DNA from: Limivivens faecihominis
GTDB taxonomy: Bacteria > Bacillota > Clostridia > Lachnospirales > Lachnospiraceae
Assembly (NCBI RefSeq): GCF_020686945.1
Contig: NZ_JAJEPR010000006.1
Location: 1-64,000, forward strand
Direction of reading: 5' to 3'
DNA: 64,000 nt
In this document: positions 1 to 7,432 of the stretch, one piece after another
Layout of the letters: each line of letters begins with the position of its first letter
How positions within the stretch are numbered: the stretch's first letter is position 1
Translations under genes and position numbers: made by a program
The notes under the pieces: generated by a model
The model's database searches: none
Told to the model about the DNA's origin: nothing
What the model saw: the letters and a program-made list of their open reading frames with translations, nothing else

Positions 1-339
1 CTCTTTTGCTCTTTCGGATATTTTGCCATTCCGTACTTTTCTTCTGTATTTTATAACCATCACTAGGTGATAATATAGTAGAAATACTGAATGGGAATTA
101 TGATCCAATTCCATTGTGTTTATCACTCTTTTTCTTATATCGACTGATATGTATTTGCGAACTAATGTTCCTTTTCAGTATACTATATCAGGGGATAGAG
201 AACAAGTGTTTCTTTTGTACTATAAGGACTTTTTTGAGCAGATATGCTCAGATGTGCAATTCATCTCACCACCTGAAGAGGTGGGAGAATTCTTGCTACA
301 TTTGTTAAAAGAATGAGTAAACATTTAGACATTGTTTGA
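1..339. other. Left edge, no confident gene
   Basis: No confident gene is seen in this AT-rich edge. An open frame at 116-316 (+) reads through to a stop at 316, and its tail (ISPPEEVGEFLLHLLKE) looks faintly like the C-terminal end of a WYL-type transcription factor. It has no ribosome site and no visible upstream domain. It may be the end of a truncated gene, or chance. Confidence 0.3.
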
Positions 340-424
340 ACAAATCAATTTAAGAAGGACTACAAGCTGGCGATGAAACGTCATCTTGATATTGACCTTC
401 TGGACAACATCATTCGCAAACTGG
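340..424 (+). pseudogene. YafQ-type toxin remnant
   Basis: One frame encodes TNQFKKDYKLAMKRHLDIDL and then LDNIIRKLA, which matches the conserved N-terminal part of YafQ/RelE-superfamily mRNA interferase toxins. A stop codon lies just upstream at 337-339. After about residue 28 the frame runs into the antisense of the MATE pseudogene and loses similarity. Both ends are therefore missing, as are the catalytic histidines further along. No DinJ-type antitoxin gene is visible. It marks a recombination junction near position 425. Confidence 0.7.
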
Positions 425-1176
425 CAAGCAAGATGGGAACGCAAGATTCAAGGTTGCGGGAATGCCGATGAAGTACAGCTTTATTACCATCTTTTTGCTG
501 AGCAAAATGTACTGCCTGCGGATATGCACGCGAATTGGCCGCACAAAATAAACGACCAGATAAATCGCAAGCGTCAAGGCCTGCCCGATGCCGGTTGCCA
601 GCGCGGCGCCTTCGATTCCCATTTCAGGGAATGGACCATAGCCAAAAATCAAAACGGAGTCTAAGGCAATGTTTGTTATACACCCACACATCAAGCTGAT
701 CATGATTGTCTTCATGTTTCCTACAGTTTGGAATAGTTTCTCGAATGTAACATCAACAATGATAATCAATGTAAAATCGAACGCAATAACAGAATAGCGG
801 ACGCCAAGTTCAATCACTGTCTTGGATGAAGTGAACATTCCTAAAAAAAGCCGGCATCATTGTAATACAGCAGACTGTCATAACAACGCCGTGAATCATG
901 GCAAGCACAAGTCCCTGCGTGGCAGCTTGATCTGCTTTTTTGTTATCTCCGGCGCCTAGATAGAAGGCGATCACTGCGTTGATTCCAACGCCAAATCCAA
1001 TTCCAACAGCATTGATAAAATTTTGAACCGGGTAAACCAATGATAATGCCGTCATAGCTTCCTCGCTGATCTGCGCGACGAAAAGGCTGTCGATAATGTT
1101 GTATAGAGAAATTAACCAGCATGGATAAAATCAGCGGCAATACCGGTTTTTCTTTCATAAAAGTATCGTTCATCAT
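410..1176 (-). pseudogene. MATE family efflux transporter, broken copy
   Basis: A second MATE-type drug/sodium antiporter gene follows the intact one by 19 nt and has its own ribosome site (AGGAGGAG before the ATG at 1176), so the two formed an operon. The reading frame shifts near 1105 (VNFS to LYNIIDS) and again in a T7 run near 842 (AFF to LGMFTSS; eight Ts would restore it). The protein then stops at a foreign junction near 425, after the motif GIPATLNLAFPS, so roughly the C-terminal half is missing. The remaining stretches are hydrophobic and MATE-like (GVGINAVIAFYLGAG). It is non-functional as read. Confidence 0.85.
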
Positions 1177-1195
1177 TTCTCCTCCTTGGAACATG

Positions 1196-2536
1196 TTATA
1201 AGATATTTTTGTGGCGATGCCATGCCATTATTACGAGAGCAATGAGCATAGTGGCGGTTTCCGCAACAGGAAATGCAAGCCAGATTCCGTTCAGTTGGAA
1301 TAATTTGTCCAGACACCATAAGGCAGGAACAAGGAAAAGCAGTTGTCTGCATAATTGAATCACTATACTGGAACCTACTTTTTCTGTCGCCTGAAAATAG
1401 GTGGAAATCATGGTAGAGAGACCGCAAAACAGATAGCTTGCCGCCATAATTCGCATAGCGGATATTCCAAAGGAGCGCATGGCTTCCGACGCTGTAAATA
1501 ATTCCAAAAGCTGCGCCGGAAAGAAGTTGACGGTCAATGTTCCCAGTATCATCATACCGGAGACCAAAGCGGTTCCGTATCGGAAAGCGGAGTGCAGCCT
1601 ATCTCTGTTTCCCGCACCGTAGTTAAACCGCATAATAGGCAAACAGCCCTGAATCAAGCCGTTTACTGTCATAACGATCAGTTGCTGCACTTTAAAATAC
1701 GCACCGAAGAATGCAATCGCCGTATCGGAATACGCCACCAGAAACAGATTGACGAATGTCACCATAAACGAACTGAGGGCATTCATAATGAAAGATGGTA
1801 AGCCAAGGGCGAATATACGGGCAATCATCCACTTTTGTATATGAAATTCTTTGATCTTTATCCGCACTTTTTGCTTTTTGCCCAGCAGCAAGGCAAATGC
1901 CAAAATCATGGATAGCAAATAGCCCGCAACAGTAGCCACCGCAGCGCCACGGATTCCCATAGCTGGAAAAACACCAATACCGAAAATTAGGAGTGGGTCA
2001 AATACAAAATTAACGACCACTCCTGCAATCTGGAACCACATAGGAGCAATCATGTTCCCAGTAGCCTGTATCATCTTCTGGATTGCGATATGCACCATGT
2101 TGGGAATTTGCATGAACGAACATACGTTCATATAGGCAAGACTCAACTGATAAATTTCTTCATTATTGGTGAATGCCCCAAAGTAGGGTTTCATAATCAG
2201 TAATGACAGAAGATTGAGCAAAGCACCAATTCCAAAGGCCAGTAACAATCCATGTGTGACGGTAGTATTTGCCTCATCCTGCTTTTTCTCCCCAAGATAC
2301 CCTGCAATCAGTACATTCACGCCAACGCCGATCCAGATAGATGTCGCATTCATCAAAGTTGTAATGGGAAACGACAGGGAAACCGCCGTCAAAGCATTTT
2401 CACTCAGCCGTGCTACAAACGCGCTGTCTATCAGATTATAGGAATATTGTAGAAACATGGAAATCAGCGGTGGTATCGACATTTGCCAGATGAGTTTTCC
2501 AACGGGCGCAACCGCCATTTTATTATTAGTCTGCAT
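1196..2536 (-). CDS. MATE family efflux transporter
   Basis: A 446-residue multi-pass membrane protein of the MATE (MatE/NorM-like) family, which exports cationic drugs or toxic metabolites in exchange for Na+ or H+. The length and the two repeated halves fit the usual 12-helix fold; typical motifs include NLIDSAFVARLSENALTAVS near the N terminus and FGIGVFPAMGIRGAAVATVAG in mid-protein (shown as two neighbouring blocks). The start is the ATG at 2536, preceded by GAGGGAAAGT; an upstream in-frame start at 2788 would read through the nitroreductase gene and is rejected. It lies 58 nt downstream of the nitroreductase and shares its attenuated promoter. Substrate unknown. Confidence 0.88.
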   Translation of the reverse strand: MQTNNKMAVAPVGKLIWQMSIPPLISMFLQYSYNLIDSAFVARLSENALTAVSLSFPITTLMNATSIWIGVGVNVLIAGYLGEKKQDEANTTVTHGLLLAFGIGALLNLLSLLIMKPYFGAFTNNEEIYQLSLAYMNVCSFMQIPNMVHIAIQKMIQATGNMIAPMWFQIAGVVVNFVFDPLLIFGIGVFPAMGIRGAAVATVAGYLLSMILAFALLLGKKQKVRIKIKEFHIQKWMIARIFALGLPSFIMNALSSFMVTFVNLFLVAYSDTAIAFFGAYFKVQQLIVMTVNGLIQGCLPIMRFNYGAGNRDRLHSAFRYGTALVSGMMILGTLTVNFFPAQLLELFTASEAMRSFGISAMRIMAASYLFCGLSTMISTYFQATEKVGSSIVIQLCRQLLFLVPALWCLDKLFQLNGIWLAFPVAETATMLIALVIMAWHRHKNIL

Positions 2537-2594
2537 ACTTTCCCTCTTCTCCACAAATTGTCCGGCGCAAAAAATTGCGCCGGACAGCGGGACA

Positions 2595-3116
2595 TTAAAT
2601 CCGAACAATATAGTTTTGTTTGCGTGCTGCGGGCTGACCGGCTTCCTGGGCCGGATAACCCAATGCAATCGCCCCGACGCCACGCAAGGTTTCCGGCAGC
2701 TTCCACTCTCGCAGGAGATCCTTGCCGCTTTCGCTGTCAAAAATCTCACGTTCCCGATGTACCCATACGGTTCCCAGGCCAAGGGCATGGGCAGCGAGCA
2801 TCATATTTTCAAGGACGCAACTTCCGTCCTCAACATAAGTGCTTGCGGAGCCATCTGCCAAAACTAGGATCACGACAGGTGCGCCATAATAAGGGTCTGT
2901 GTTGCTCCCCATCACTTCTGCGTTTAGTTTTGCAATCTCCCGCCTATATTTGGGGTCTGTAATTGCAATGATGGTTGGAGATTGATGTCCTCCGCCAGTA
3001 GGAGCGTAAGTCCCTGCTTCCAGTACAGCCTCCAAAGCCTTGGAAGGGACAGGTTCCGATTTATATGCCCGTACACTACGGCGCGTCTTGATAAGAGACA
3101 AAAAATTTTTTTCCAT
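2595..3116 (-). CDS. Nitroreductase family protein
   Basis: A 173-residue FMN-dependent nitroreductase-like oxidoreductase. The N terminus has the FMN phosphate-binding pattern KTRRSVRAY (about residues 10-18). The C-terminal half has the family-typical AAHALGLGTVWV and GVGAIALGYPA. Such enzymes use NAD(P)H to reduce nitro groups or quinones. The start at 3116 is chosen because GGAGGA lies 11 nt upstream and the RTRRS motif then sits at its normal place; the longer GTG-initiated frame would overlap the attenuator hairpin. It is first in an operon with the MATE exporter, which suggests a reduce-then-export detoxification pair (inference). Confidence 0.88.
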   Translation of the reverse strand: MEKNFLSLIKTRRSVRAYKSEPVPSKALEAVLEAGTYAPTGGGHQSPTIIAITDPKYRREIAKLNAEVMGSNTDPYYGAPVVILVLADGSASTYVEDGSCVLENMMLAAHALGLGTVWVHREREIFDSESGKDLLREWKLPETLRGVGAIALGYPAQEAGQPAARKQNYIVRI

Positions 3117-3164
3117 ACAGAATATAGTCCTCCATTCTGCTAATACTTCCGAGATACAGGCAAC

Positions 3165-3202
3165 AAAAAAGCCACACAACTATCACAAGATAGCTGTGTG
3201 GC
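3165..3202 (-). terminator. Leader attenuator hairpin of the nitroreductase-MATE operon
   Basis: The minus strand has a 14-bp stem (GCCACACAGCTATC, 4-nt loop, GATAGTTGTGTGGC) followed directly by TTTTTT. It lies between the promoter at 3251-3279 and the nitroreductase start, so transcription must read through it. This is the layout of a transcription attenuator or riboswitch expression platform. Confidence 0.8.
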
Positions 3203-3250
3203 AAAAAGATGACCGAATCCGGAAAAGTCCACTAAAATTTTGCGTTTATT

Positions 3251-3279
3251 ATTATAACGAACTTGAATGAGACTGTCAA
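3251..3279 (-). promoter_or_regulatory. Promoter of the nitroreductase-MATE operon
   Basis: A consensus -35 TTGACA (3274-3279) and -10 TATAAT (3251-3256) are separated by exactly 17 nt on the minus strand. The -10 box is about 135 nt upstream of the nitroreductase start and gives a leader containing the attenuator. Confidence 0.85.
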
Positions 3280-3341
3280 GCATCAATCATTACGGAATTG
3301 TGGCGGCTACCTGTTGTTTTTTGTGTTACTTTATAGAAAAG

Positions 3342-3394
3342 CAAAAAAGGGCCGATAACCCGCGCAGCCTATTGGTCTGCGGATTATCGGCCCT
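3342..3394 (-). terminator. Intrinsic terminator after the parA fragment
   Basis: On the minus strand AGGGCCGATAATCCGCAG pairs across a short loop with a near-complementary CTGCGCGGGTTATCGGCCCT, followed by TTTTTTGC. It ends transcription from the chimeric parA fragment at 3432. Confidence 0.85.
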
Positions 3395-3431
3395 GCGTCT
3401 ATGCGTCCGGCACTCATATTATTATTTAATT

Positions 3432-4055
3432 TTAACCATGATAATCACCGGTTGCAGAATCCACTGCAACATAGGGGACAACCTTACCATCAATTTCTAC
3501 ATAGACCTGATATACACCATTACCTAAATCCTCGTAATGATCTGGTGTAACACCATAATTTTCCAGTAGACTTTTGTAAAGCGGACATTCGCAATCCGCT
3601 TCGCGATCTGTCAGTGGGATTTCCGTTCCAAAGACTTTGATTTTACTTCCATAGGTGTCCCGCAGCAAAGCAGCAATTTCTTTTGCAAAGTTGGTGCGGT
3701 TATCCACCACCGTCAGCAGGATACCGTCAATCTGGAGCTTTGGATTGATCTGCCGTTTCACCTTACTGACCGTAGATAGAAGCTGTTCCAGTCCTTTGGC
3801 GGGCAGATACTCTGCCTGAACGGGAATTATGATCCTGTTCGCAGCCGCCAGCGCATTGACCGTAAGCATCCCCAACGAGGGCTGACAGTCAATCAGGATG
3901 TGGGAATATTGTCCCTTCAGTGTGTCCGGATATTGCCGTAAAATCGTTTCACGGCTCATGGCGTTTACCAGAGAAACCTCCATACCGGAAAGCTGAATAT
4001 CCGCAGGCATCAGATCAACGCCTTCTGCATGATGCAGAATACCTTCTCCGGGGCG
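3432..4055 (-). pseudogene. ParA/Soj C-terminal half, chimeric fragment
   Basis: This frame begins inside a ParA-type partition ATPase (RPGEGILHHAEGVDLMP) and carries on through the ParA core with the motif SHILIDCQPSLGMLTVNALA and the later IIPVQAEYLPAKGLEQL. It lacks the whole N-terminal P-loop region, because the sequence abuts the 38-bp repeat at 4055. After KVFGTEIP it does not continue as ParA; it switches to about 57 unrelated residues ending VAVDSATGDYHG, so it is a fusion with the tail of another gene. Its first 166 bp (3891-4056) are nearly identical to 18843-19008, inside the N-terminal ParA half. It is most likely a remnant of a related integrated element. Confidence 0.85.
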
Positions 4056-4092
4056 TGAAAACGGCTCTCGTTTGGTCAAATGAGGTCAAACT
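4055..4092. repeat. 38-bp direct repeat, left copy (putative attachment site)
   Basis: The 38 bases from GTGAAAACGGCTCTCG to GAGGTCAAACT are identical to 19687-19724, 15,632 bp away in the same orientation. Both copies are followed, after eight variable bases or fewer, by CCCGTTTA. The repeat contains two GGTCAAA units. Each copy lies next to a hairpin terminator at the end of an operon. Confidence 0.85.
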
Positions 4093-4107
4093 ATATCAGC
4101 CCGTTTA

Positions 4108-4152
4108 ATCGGGTAGAAGGTAGATAATTATTTTATCTACCTCCTACCCGAT
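4108..4152 (-). terminator. Hairpin after the rubredoxin gene
   Basis: ATCGGGTAG-A-AGGTAGATAA pairs with TTATCTACCT-C-CTACCCGAT around a 5-7 nt loop, with no long T tract. It lies 29 nt past the rubredoxin stop and directly beside the 38-bp repeat, like the rpsI terminator beside the right copy. Confidence 0.65.
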
Positions 4153-4180
4153 TATCCATGCTTGGAAAAATATTACACTT

Positions 4181-4339
4181 CTATTCAACTTCTGAAAACT
4201 GATCTTTTCCAACATTACATAATGGACATTCGAAATCTTCCGGAACATCCTCCCACTTTGTTCCTGGTGCAATACCTCCTTCAGGATAACCTTTCTCTTC
4301 ATCATATTCCCATCCACAAACATCACATACGTATTTCAT
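4181..4339 (-). CDS. Rubredoxin
   Basis: A 52-residue electron carrier with the two iron-binding motifs CDVCG (C5, C8) and CPLCN (C38, C41) and the family-typical stretches [20 protein letters not shown] and [11 protein letters not shown]. The start at 4339 has GGAGGAATC upstream. It binds one Fe in a tetrahedral Cys4 site and passes electrons, in anaerobes usually to rubrerythrin-, desulfoferrodoxin- or flavodiiron-type oxygen and peroxide reductases. It sits downstream of yaaA and bcp on the same strand, so it fits a peroxide/oxygen defence cassette. A longer frame on the same strand at 4144-4326 is an out-of-frame shadow. Confidence 0.95.
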   Translation of the reverse strand: MKYVCDVCGWEYDEEKGYPEGGIAPGTKWEDVPEDFECPLCNVGKDQFSEVE

Positions 4340-4443
4340 GATTGATTCCTCCTTGTACAATTATTAATAAATAGCTCTTTACTGTTATATCCATAGGAAT
4401 TATTCCCAATAAGAATTATATATTTTTATTCAAGTAATGTCAA

Positions 4444-4480
4444 TAATTTTATAATAATAATTATTATTATTATAAAATTA
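4444..4480. promoter_or_regulatory. 18-1-18 AT palindrome, Fur/PerR-box-like
   Basis: An almost perfect palindrome (18-bp arms, one central base at 4462) between yaaA and rubredoxin. Its core TAATAAT-T-ATTATTA (4455-4469) has the 7-1-7 layout of PerR (TTATAATnATTATAA) and Fur boxes with one mismatch per arm. It could regulate the rubredoxin gene, or simply act as an AT-rich terminator after yaaA. Confidence 0.5.
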
Positions 4481-4501
4481 GTACTCACAATAAGTCTACT
4501 T

Positions 4502-5263
4502 TTAACGAGTCATTGTTTCTATTTTGCGTTCAAAAATATATTCAGTTTCTGATGATAAATCCGGTCTGAACACATAACCAAGTCTTTTAAATTCCTTAAT
4601 ATCCTCCGGATTTTCAATACTGTTTTCAGCCATGAACCTAACCATTTCACCACGAGCCATCTTCGCATAGGTTCCTTTTGTCACCAGTTTATCTCCTGAT
4701 AGCTCGCAAAATGAAATTGTAATATACTTATCCTTCAATGTCAGATACTTTTCTATAGATTTAGAATACTCTTTTGAAGCCAAATTAATTATAATCCTGC
4801 TACTGTCAATTACCGAGCGATATAACAAATCCCCCCAGTACTCATACAGATTTTTTGTTTCTCCTATTCCAACCTTCGCCTGCATTTCCAAACGATAAGG
4901 TGTTACACCATCCCTTGGTTTTAAGACACCATAAAATGCAGATAATATTCTCAAATGGTTTTGTACATACTCGAACTGACTGTCCTCAAACACGGAAGGA
5001 GCCATATATTGAAAAGCAATTCCTTCATATGATAAAACAGCTGGAGTAAGTAAATGGTAAAGATCCATGTTTTCCAATCTATTGAAGTTCTGTTCTGCAA
5101 TTTTGTCATTACATTTCCAAATAGTCTTCAACTCTTCTTTTGACTTACTTTTCAACCACCTTTGTATCTCTGTTGTTTTATCAATAAATTCCGGCAATCC
5201 AACTGGTGTTATGCTGTCGGTATCTGTAATCATCTTTTTAGCAGGGGATAATATTATCTTCAT
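4502..5263 (-). CDS. yaaA: Peroxide stress protein YaaA
   Basis: A 253-residue member of the YaaA/DUF328 family, matching the family length. It begins MKIILSPAKKM, the conserved family N terminus, and carries the family block YGVLKPRDGVTPYRLEMQAK in mid-protein and KYITISFCELSGDKLVTKGT-like residues later. In E. coli YaaA lowers free intracellular iron during H2O2 stress and is under OxyR control; here that role is inferred from homology. Its ATG overlaps the bcp stop by one base (TAATG), so the two are translationally coupled, which supports a joint role against peroxide. Confidence 0.93.
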   Translation of the reverse strand: MKIILSPAKKMITDTDSITPVGLPEFIDKTTEIQRWLKSKSKEELKTIWKCNDKIAEQNFNRLENMDLYHLLTPAVLSYEGIAFQYMAPSVFEDSQFEYVQNHLRILSAFYGVLKPRDGVTPYRLEMQAKVGIGETKNLYEYWGDLLYRSVIDSSRIIINLASKEYSKSIEKYLTLKDKYITISFCELSGDKLVTKGTYAKMARGEMVRFMAENSIENPEDIKEFKRLGYVFRPDLSSETEYIFERKIETMTR

Positions 5264-5718
5264 TAATCTAATTCCTTAAGCATATTTTCAGGATCATCTG
5301 CTGCTTTGACTTTATCATTGGCTTTAATGATAACTCCTTGTTCATTGATAAGATATGTGGTTCTTACCACTCCCATAGAGACTTTACCATAATTTTTCTT
5401 TTCTTTCCATACATCATAAGCTTCAATAACTTTCCGCTCTGGATCTGCTAAAAGTGTAAATGTCAATCCATATTTTTCCTCAAATCTCTTATGCGAGAGT
5501 ACAGAATCCTTACTGACTCCAAGAATAACTGCACCTTTTTCAGTAAACTGAGGGTATCGCTCAGAAAAGCCACATGCCTGTTTCGTACATCCTGCAGTAT
5601 TATCCTTGGGATAGAAATATAATATTACTTTTTTCCCTGTATAATCTGATAATCTATGTGTTTTCCCATTTTGATCTGGCAGCTCAAAATCAGGCGCCTT
5701 ACTTCCTACTTCCAGCAT
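5263..5718 (-). CDS. bcp: Thioredoxin-dependent peroxiredoxin, BCP/PrxQ type
   Basis: A 151-residue peroxiredoxin. The motif FYPKDNTAGCTKQACGF places the peroxidatic cysteine at C44 and the resolving cysteine at C49, the atypical 2-Cys arrangement of Bcp/PrxQ. The N-terminal APDFELPDQNGKTHRLSDY and the mid-protein TFTLLADPERKV are standard family features. It reduces H2O2 and organic peroxides using thioredoxin. It lies 3 nt downstream of the small membrane-protein gene and overlaps yaaA by one base, so it forms the middle of a three-gene operon. Confidence 0.95.
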   Translation of the reverse strand: MLEVGSKAPDFELPDQNGKTHRLSDYTGKKVILYFYPKDNTAGCTKQACGFSERYPQFTEKGAVILGVSKDSVLSHKRFEEKYGLTFTLLADPERKVIEAYDVWKEKKNYGKVSMGVVRTTYLINEQGVIIKANDKVKAADDPENMLKELD

Positions 5719-5721
5719 TAT

Positions 5722-5934
5722 TTATTCCTCCTTCTCTATAACTTTCTCTTTTTTCACCTTTTCTTTCCTATTCCCGGCGATCATTTTATGACCTGTATAT
5801 ATCGCCATTATCATACATAGCATAGAACTCAAAGCAAAGTATTTGTGACTTGTTTTTAGCTTTTTATATCCAGTGTAAAAAGTCCCAAACATTGTGATTA
5901 ATGCTCCTGCTGACCAATATTTATGTGCTTTCAT
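5722..5934 (-). CDS. Small two-helix membrane protein (DUF6219-like)
   Basis: A 70-residue protein starting MKAHKYWSAGALITMFGTF, with two predicted transmembrane helices (about residues 7-25 and 32-50) and a very basic/acidic tail ending KEKVIEKEE. The pattern YWSAGAL...FYTGYKK and SHKYFALSSMLCMIMAIYTG resembles the DUF6219 family as I recall it; no function is known. It is the first gene of the bcp-yaaA operon, 3 nt before bcp, and has a good promoter upstream at 5969-5996. Co-location suggests a membrane accessory of the peroxide cassette, which is inference only. Confidence 0.75.
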   Translation of the reverse strand: MKAHKYWSAGALITMFGTFYTGYKKLKTSHKYFALSSMLCMIMAIYTGHKMIAGNRKEKVKKEKVIEKEE

Positions 5935-5968
5935 GTGATTCCTCCATTTTTCAGTGTATTCAATTGTA

Positions 5969-5996
5969 ATTATACTCTACCGCATTCCTATGTCAA
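5969..5996 (-). promoter_or_regulatory. Promoter of the DUF6219-bcp-yaaA operon
   Basis: The minus strand has -35 TTGACA (5991-5996), a 16-nt spacer and -10 TATAAT (5969-5974), 35 nt upstream of the first start codon. The -10 region (TATAATTACAATTG) loosely resembles a PerR half-site overlap. Confidence 0.75.
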
Positions 5997-6117
5997 TTTT
6001 ATAATAGATCCTTCCTATAAAATTTTTCAGAATATCAGAGGGTGATTAAAAACTATGTGTTGTTATTCTTTAATCTTTCTTTGAAAATCTGATAAAAGGT
6101 TTGCCTACAGGAAATTC

Positions 6118-6558
6118 TTACTCAATCTCTCGTCCATCTATATATAGTTGAAATTTATCAGGATTATTGACAACGTCATAGTCCTTTCCGTATTCTATAG
6201 GCCTATATTCGGCTGTCATTACCGACTCTCCTTCTTCAATATTCTCTTTCCATAAATAAATGTACATATCAAGGCTCGTCGCATATCCATGGTCTGTGGA
6301 AAATTTTGTCGAATGAAAAGAATTATCCTTGTACATCTGCAAAAGTTCTCTTGCAAACGCTTCTCTATCTTCAATATTTTCCCGGTTAGCGACCACGGTT
6401 ATATTTTCATCACAATTTATGGAAAATGTTCCAACTACATCCGGTTCACCTTTCTTATGACCGGATTCAGATTTCATATAAATATTTTTTGCCGCAATTA
6501 TCAAGATCACTGCTCCTGAGATCACTGCAATTATACTTCTCTTCATATTTCTATTCAT
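6118..6558 (-). CDS. Membrane-anchored hypothetical protein
   Basis: A 146-residue protein with a basic N terminus (MNRNMKRS), one hydrophobic segment (about residues 8-23, IIAVISGAVILIIAAKNIY) and an outside domain of about 115 residues rich in acidic and aromatic residues. No lipobox cysteine is present, so it is anchored by the helix. I do not recognise the domain. The start overlaps the stop of an upstream remnant (6551-6694) by 8 nt, the arrangement of a former operon. It reads the same way as the redox cassette but is separated from it by about 120 nt and an independent promoter. Confidence 0.7.
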   Translation of the reverse strand: MNRNMKRSIIAVISGAVILIIAAKNIYMKSESGHKKGEPDVVGTFSINCDENITVVANRENIEDREAFARELLQMYKDNSFHSTKFSTDHGYATSLDMYIYLWKENIEEGESVMTAEYRPIEYGKDYDVVNNPDKFQLYIDGREIE

Positions 6559-6694
6559 TCCCTTCTAACTGTCCTACTGCATAATCTGTTACTTCCTTCA
6601 ATGCCGATTTGTCTCCATTAAGTGTTCCTTTCTTTCGTTCTTGCTGCACAGATAGATTAACATCTTCAAATCCTGCATTTTGTCTATATCTGTT
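6551..6694 (-). pseudogene. C-terminal remnant of an unidentified gene
   Basis: An open frame with coding-like codons encodes about 47 residues beginning NRYRQNAGFEDVNLSVQQER and ending VTDYAVGQLEGNE, with a stop just upstream and no start codon or ribosome site. It overlaps the next gene's start. It looks like the tail of a larger protein of an integrative element, but I cannot name the family. Confidence 0.5.
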
Positions 6695-6759
6695 TTAAGA
6701 ATTATATATAGTTCTTTAGAACTATCATTGGTATTTTATATATCTTAACTTCCACTTTT

Positions 6760-6810
6760 TTAACGACTCTTTTTCTTGACCTCTTTGTCTATTGTATCCT
6801 GGTTTGTCAT
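6760..6810 (-). other. 16-codon ORF with strong ribosome site; rest of gap non-coding
   Basis: ATG at 6810 is preceded by GGAGGTAATCACAT and followed by MTNQDTIDKEVKKKSR and a stop. The ribosome site is as good as any in the window, so this is probably the start of a gene truncated by a frameshift, upstream of the remnant at 6551-6694. The remaining stretch 6811-7049 holds a CTGGTTC/GAACCAG hairpin (about 6888-6911) and the terminator at 6938-6974, and no gene. Confidence 0.4.
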
Positions 6811-6935
6811 ATGTGATTACCTCCGATAGTAGTCGGTCCCTTGTGATGCCGTATGCTTTATGTGCGGTCTAGGATCCAACTAATTCTGGTTCCGGTTTTA
6901 CAGAACCAGTTACTTAATCATTTATCATAAAAAGG

Positions 6936-6974
6936 CAAAAAAATAGAACGTATAGACTATTTCCATACGCTCTA
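6936..6974 (-). terminator. Terminator of the DtxR/ABC/ECF operon
   Basis: On the minus strand AGAGCGTATGG and CTATACGTTCT pair (with G-U pairs) around a 7-nt loop, followed by ATTTTTTTGCC. It lies about 75 nt past the stop of the DtxR-type gene. Confidence 0.75.
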
Positions 6975-7049
6975 TCTCACATTTCATATTAAATTTTTGA
7001 ATTCTACAAATCGGAATTGACATATCTCACTTAGATTGCTTATTCGGTT

Positions 7050-7421
7050 TTAGTTTTGCTCTTGTTCGCCTGCCTCTTTCAGCCGGTCAAAACTCTCATC
7101 GCTGATGATGTGTTCAATACGACAGGCATCGGCCTCCGCAGTTTTGGGGTCAACGCCTGCGGTGATAAGCTGCTCGGTAAAGAAGCAGTGACGCTCGTAG
7201 ATTTTTTCGGCAACTTCCCGGCCAACATCGGTCAGATGGAGAAAGTGATCTTCGTCCATCATAAGAAAGCCGCCGTCCCGCAAGGTAGCCACTGCATGGC
7301 ATACGCTGGGCTTTGACACCTCCATGTGCCGGGCCACATCTACGGAGCGCACCATAGCGCGTTTCTTTTGGAGAACAATGATGTTTTCCAGGTAGTCCTC
7401 CCCGGACGCATGAAGTTTCAT
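7050..7421 (-). CDS. DtxR/MntR-family metal-dependent regulator
   Basis: A 123-residue repressor with an N-terminal winged helix (residues 1-60: ASGEDYLENIIVLQ, then VDVARHMEVSKPSVCHAVATL as the helix-turn-helix) and a short metal-binding/dimerisation part (HCFFTEQLITAGVDPKTAEADACRIEH) with the Cys/His/Glu residues typical of Mn or Fe binding. It lacks the SH3-like C-terminal domain, like MntR. Such proteins bind DNA when loaded with Fe(II) or Mn(II). It is the last gene of the ABC/ECF operon, 11 nt behind it, which suggests that the operon handles a metal or metal chelate. AAGGAGGTTCAG precedes the start. Confidence 0.9.
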   Translation of the reverse strand: MKLHASGEDYLENIIVLQKKRAMVRSVDVARHMEVSKPSVCHAVATLRDGGFLMMDEDHFLHLTDVGREVAEKIYERHCFFTEQLITAGVDPKTAEADACRIEHIISDESFDRLKEAGEQEQN

Positions 7422-7432
7422 CTGAACCTCCT

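Noticed and set aside
4144..4326. 60-codon minus-strand frame
   Set aside because: Out-of-frame shadow of rubredoxin, which has both CxxC motifs in the neighbouring frame.
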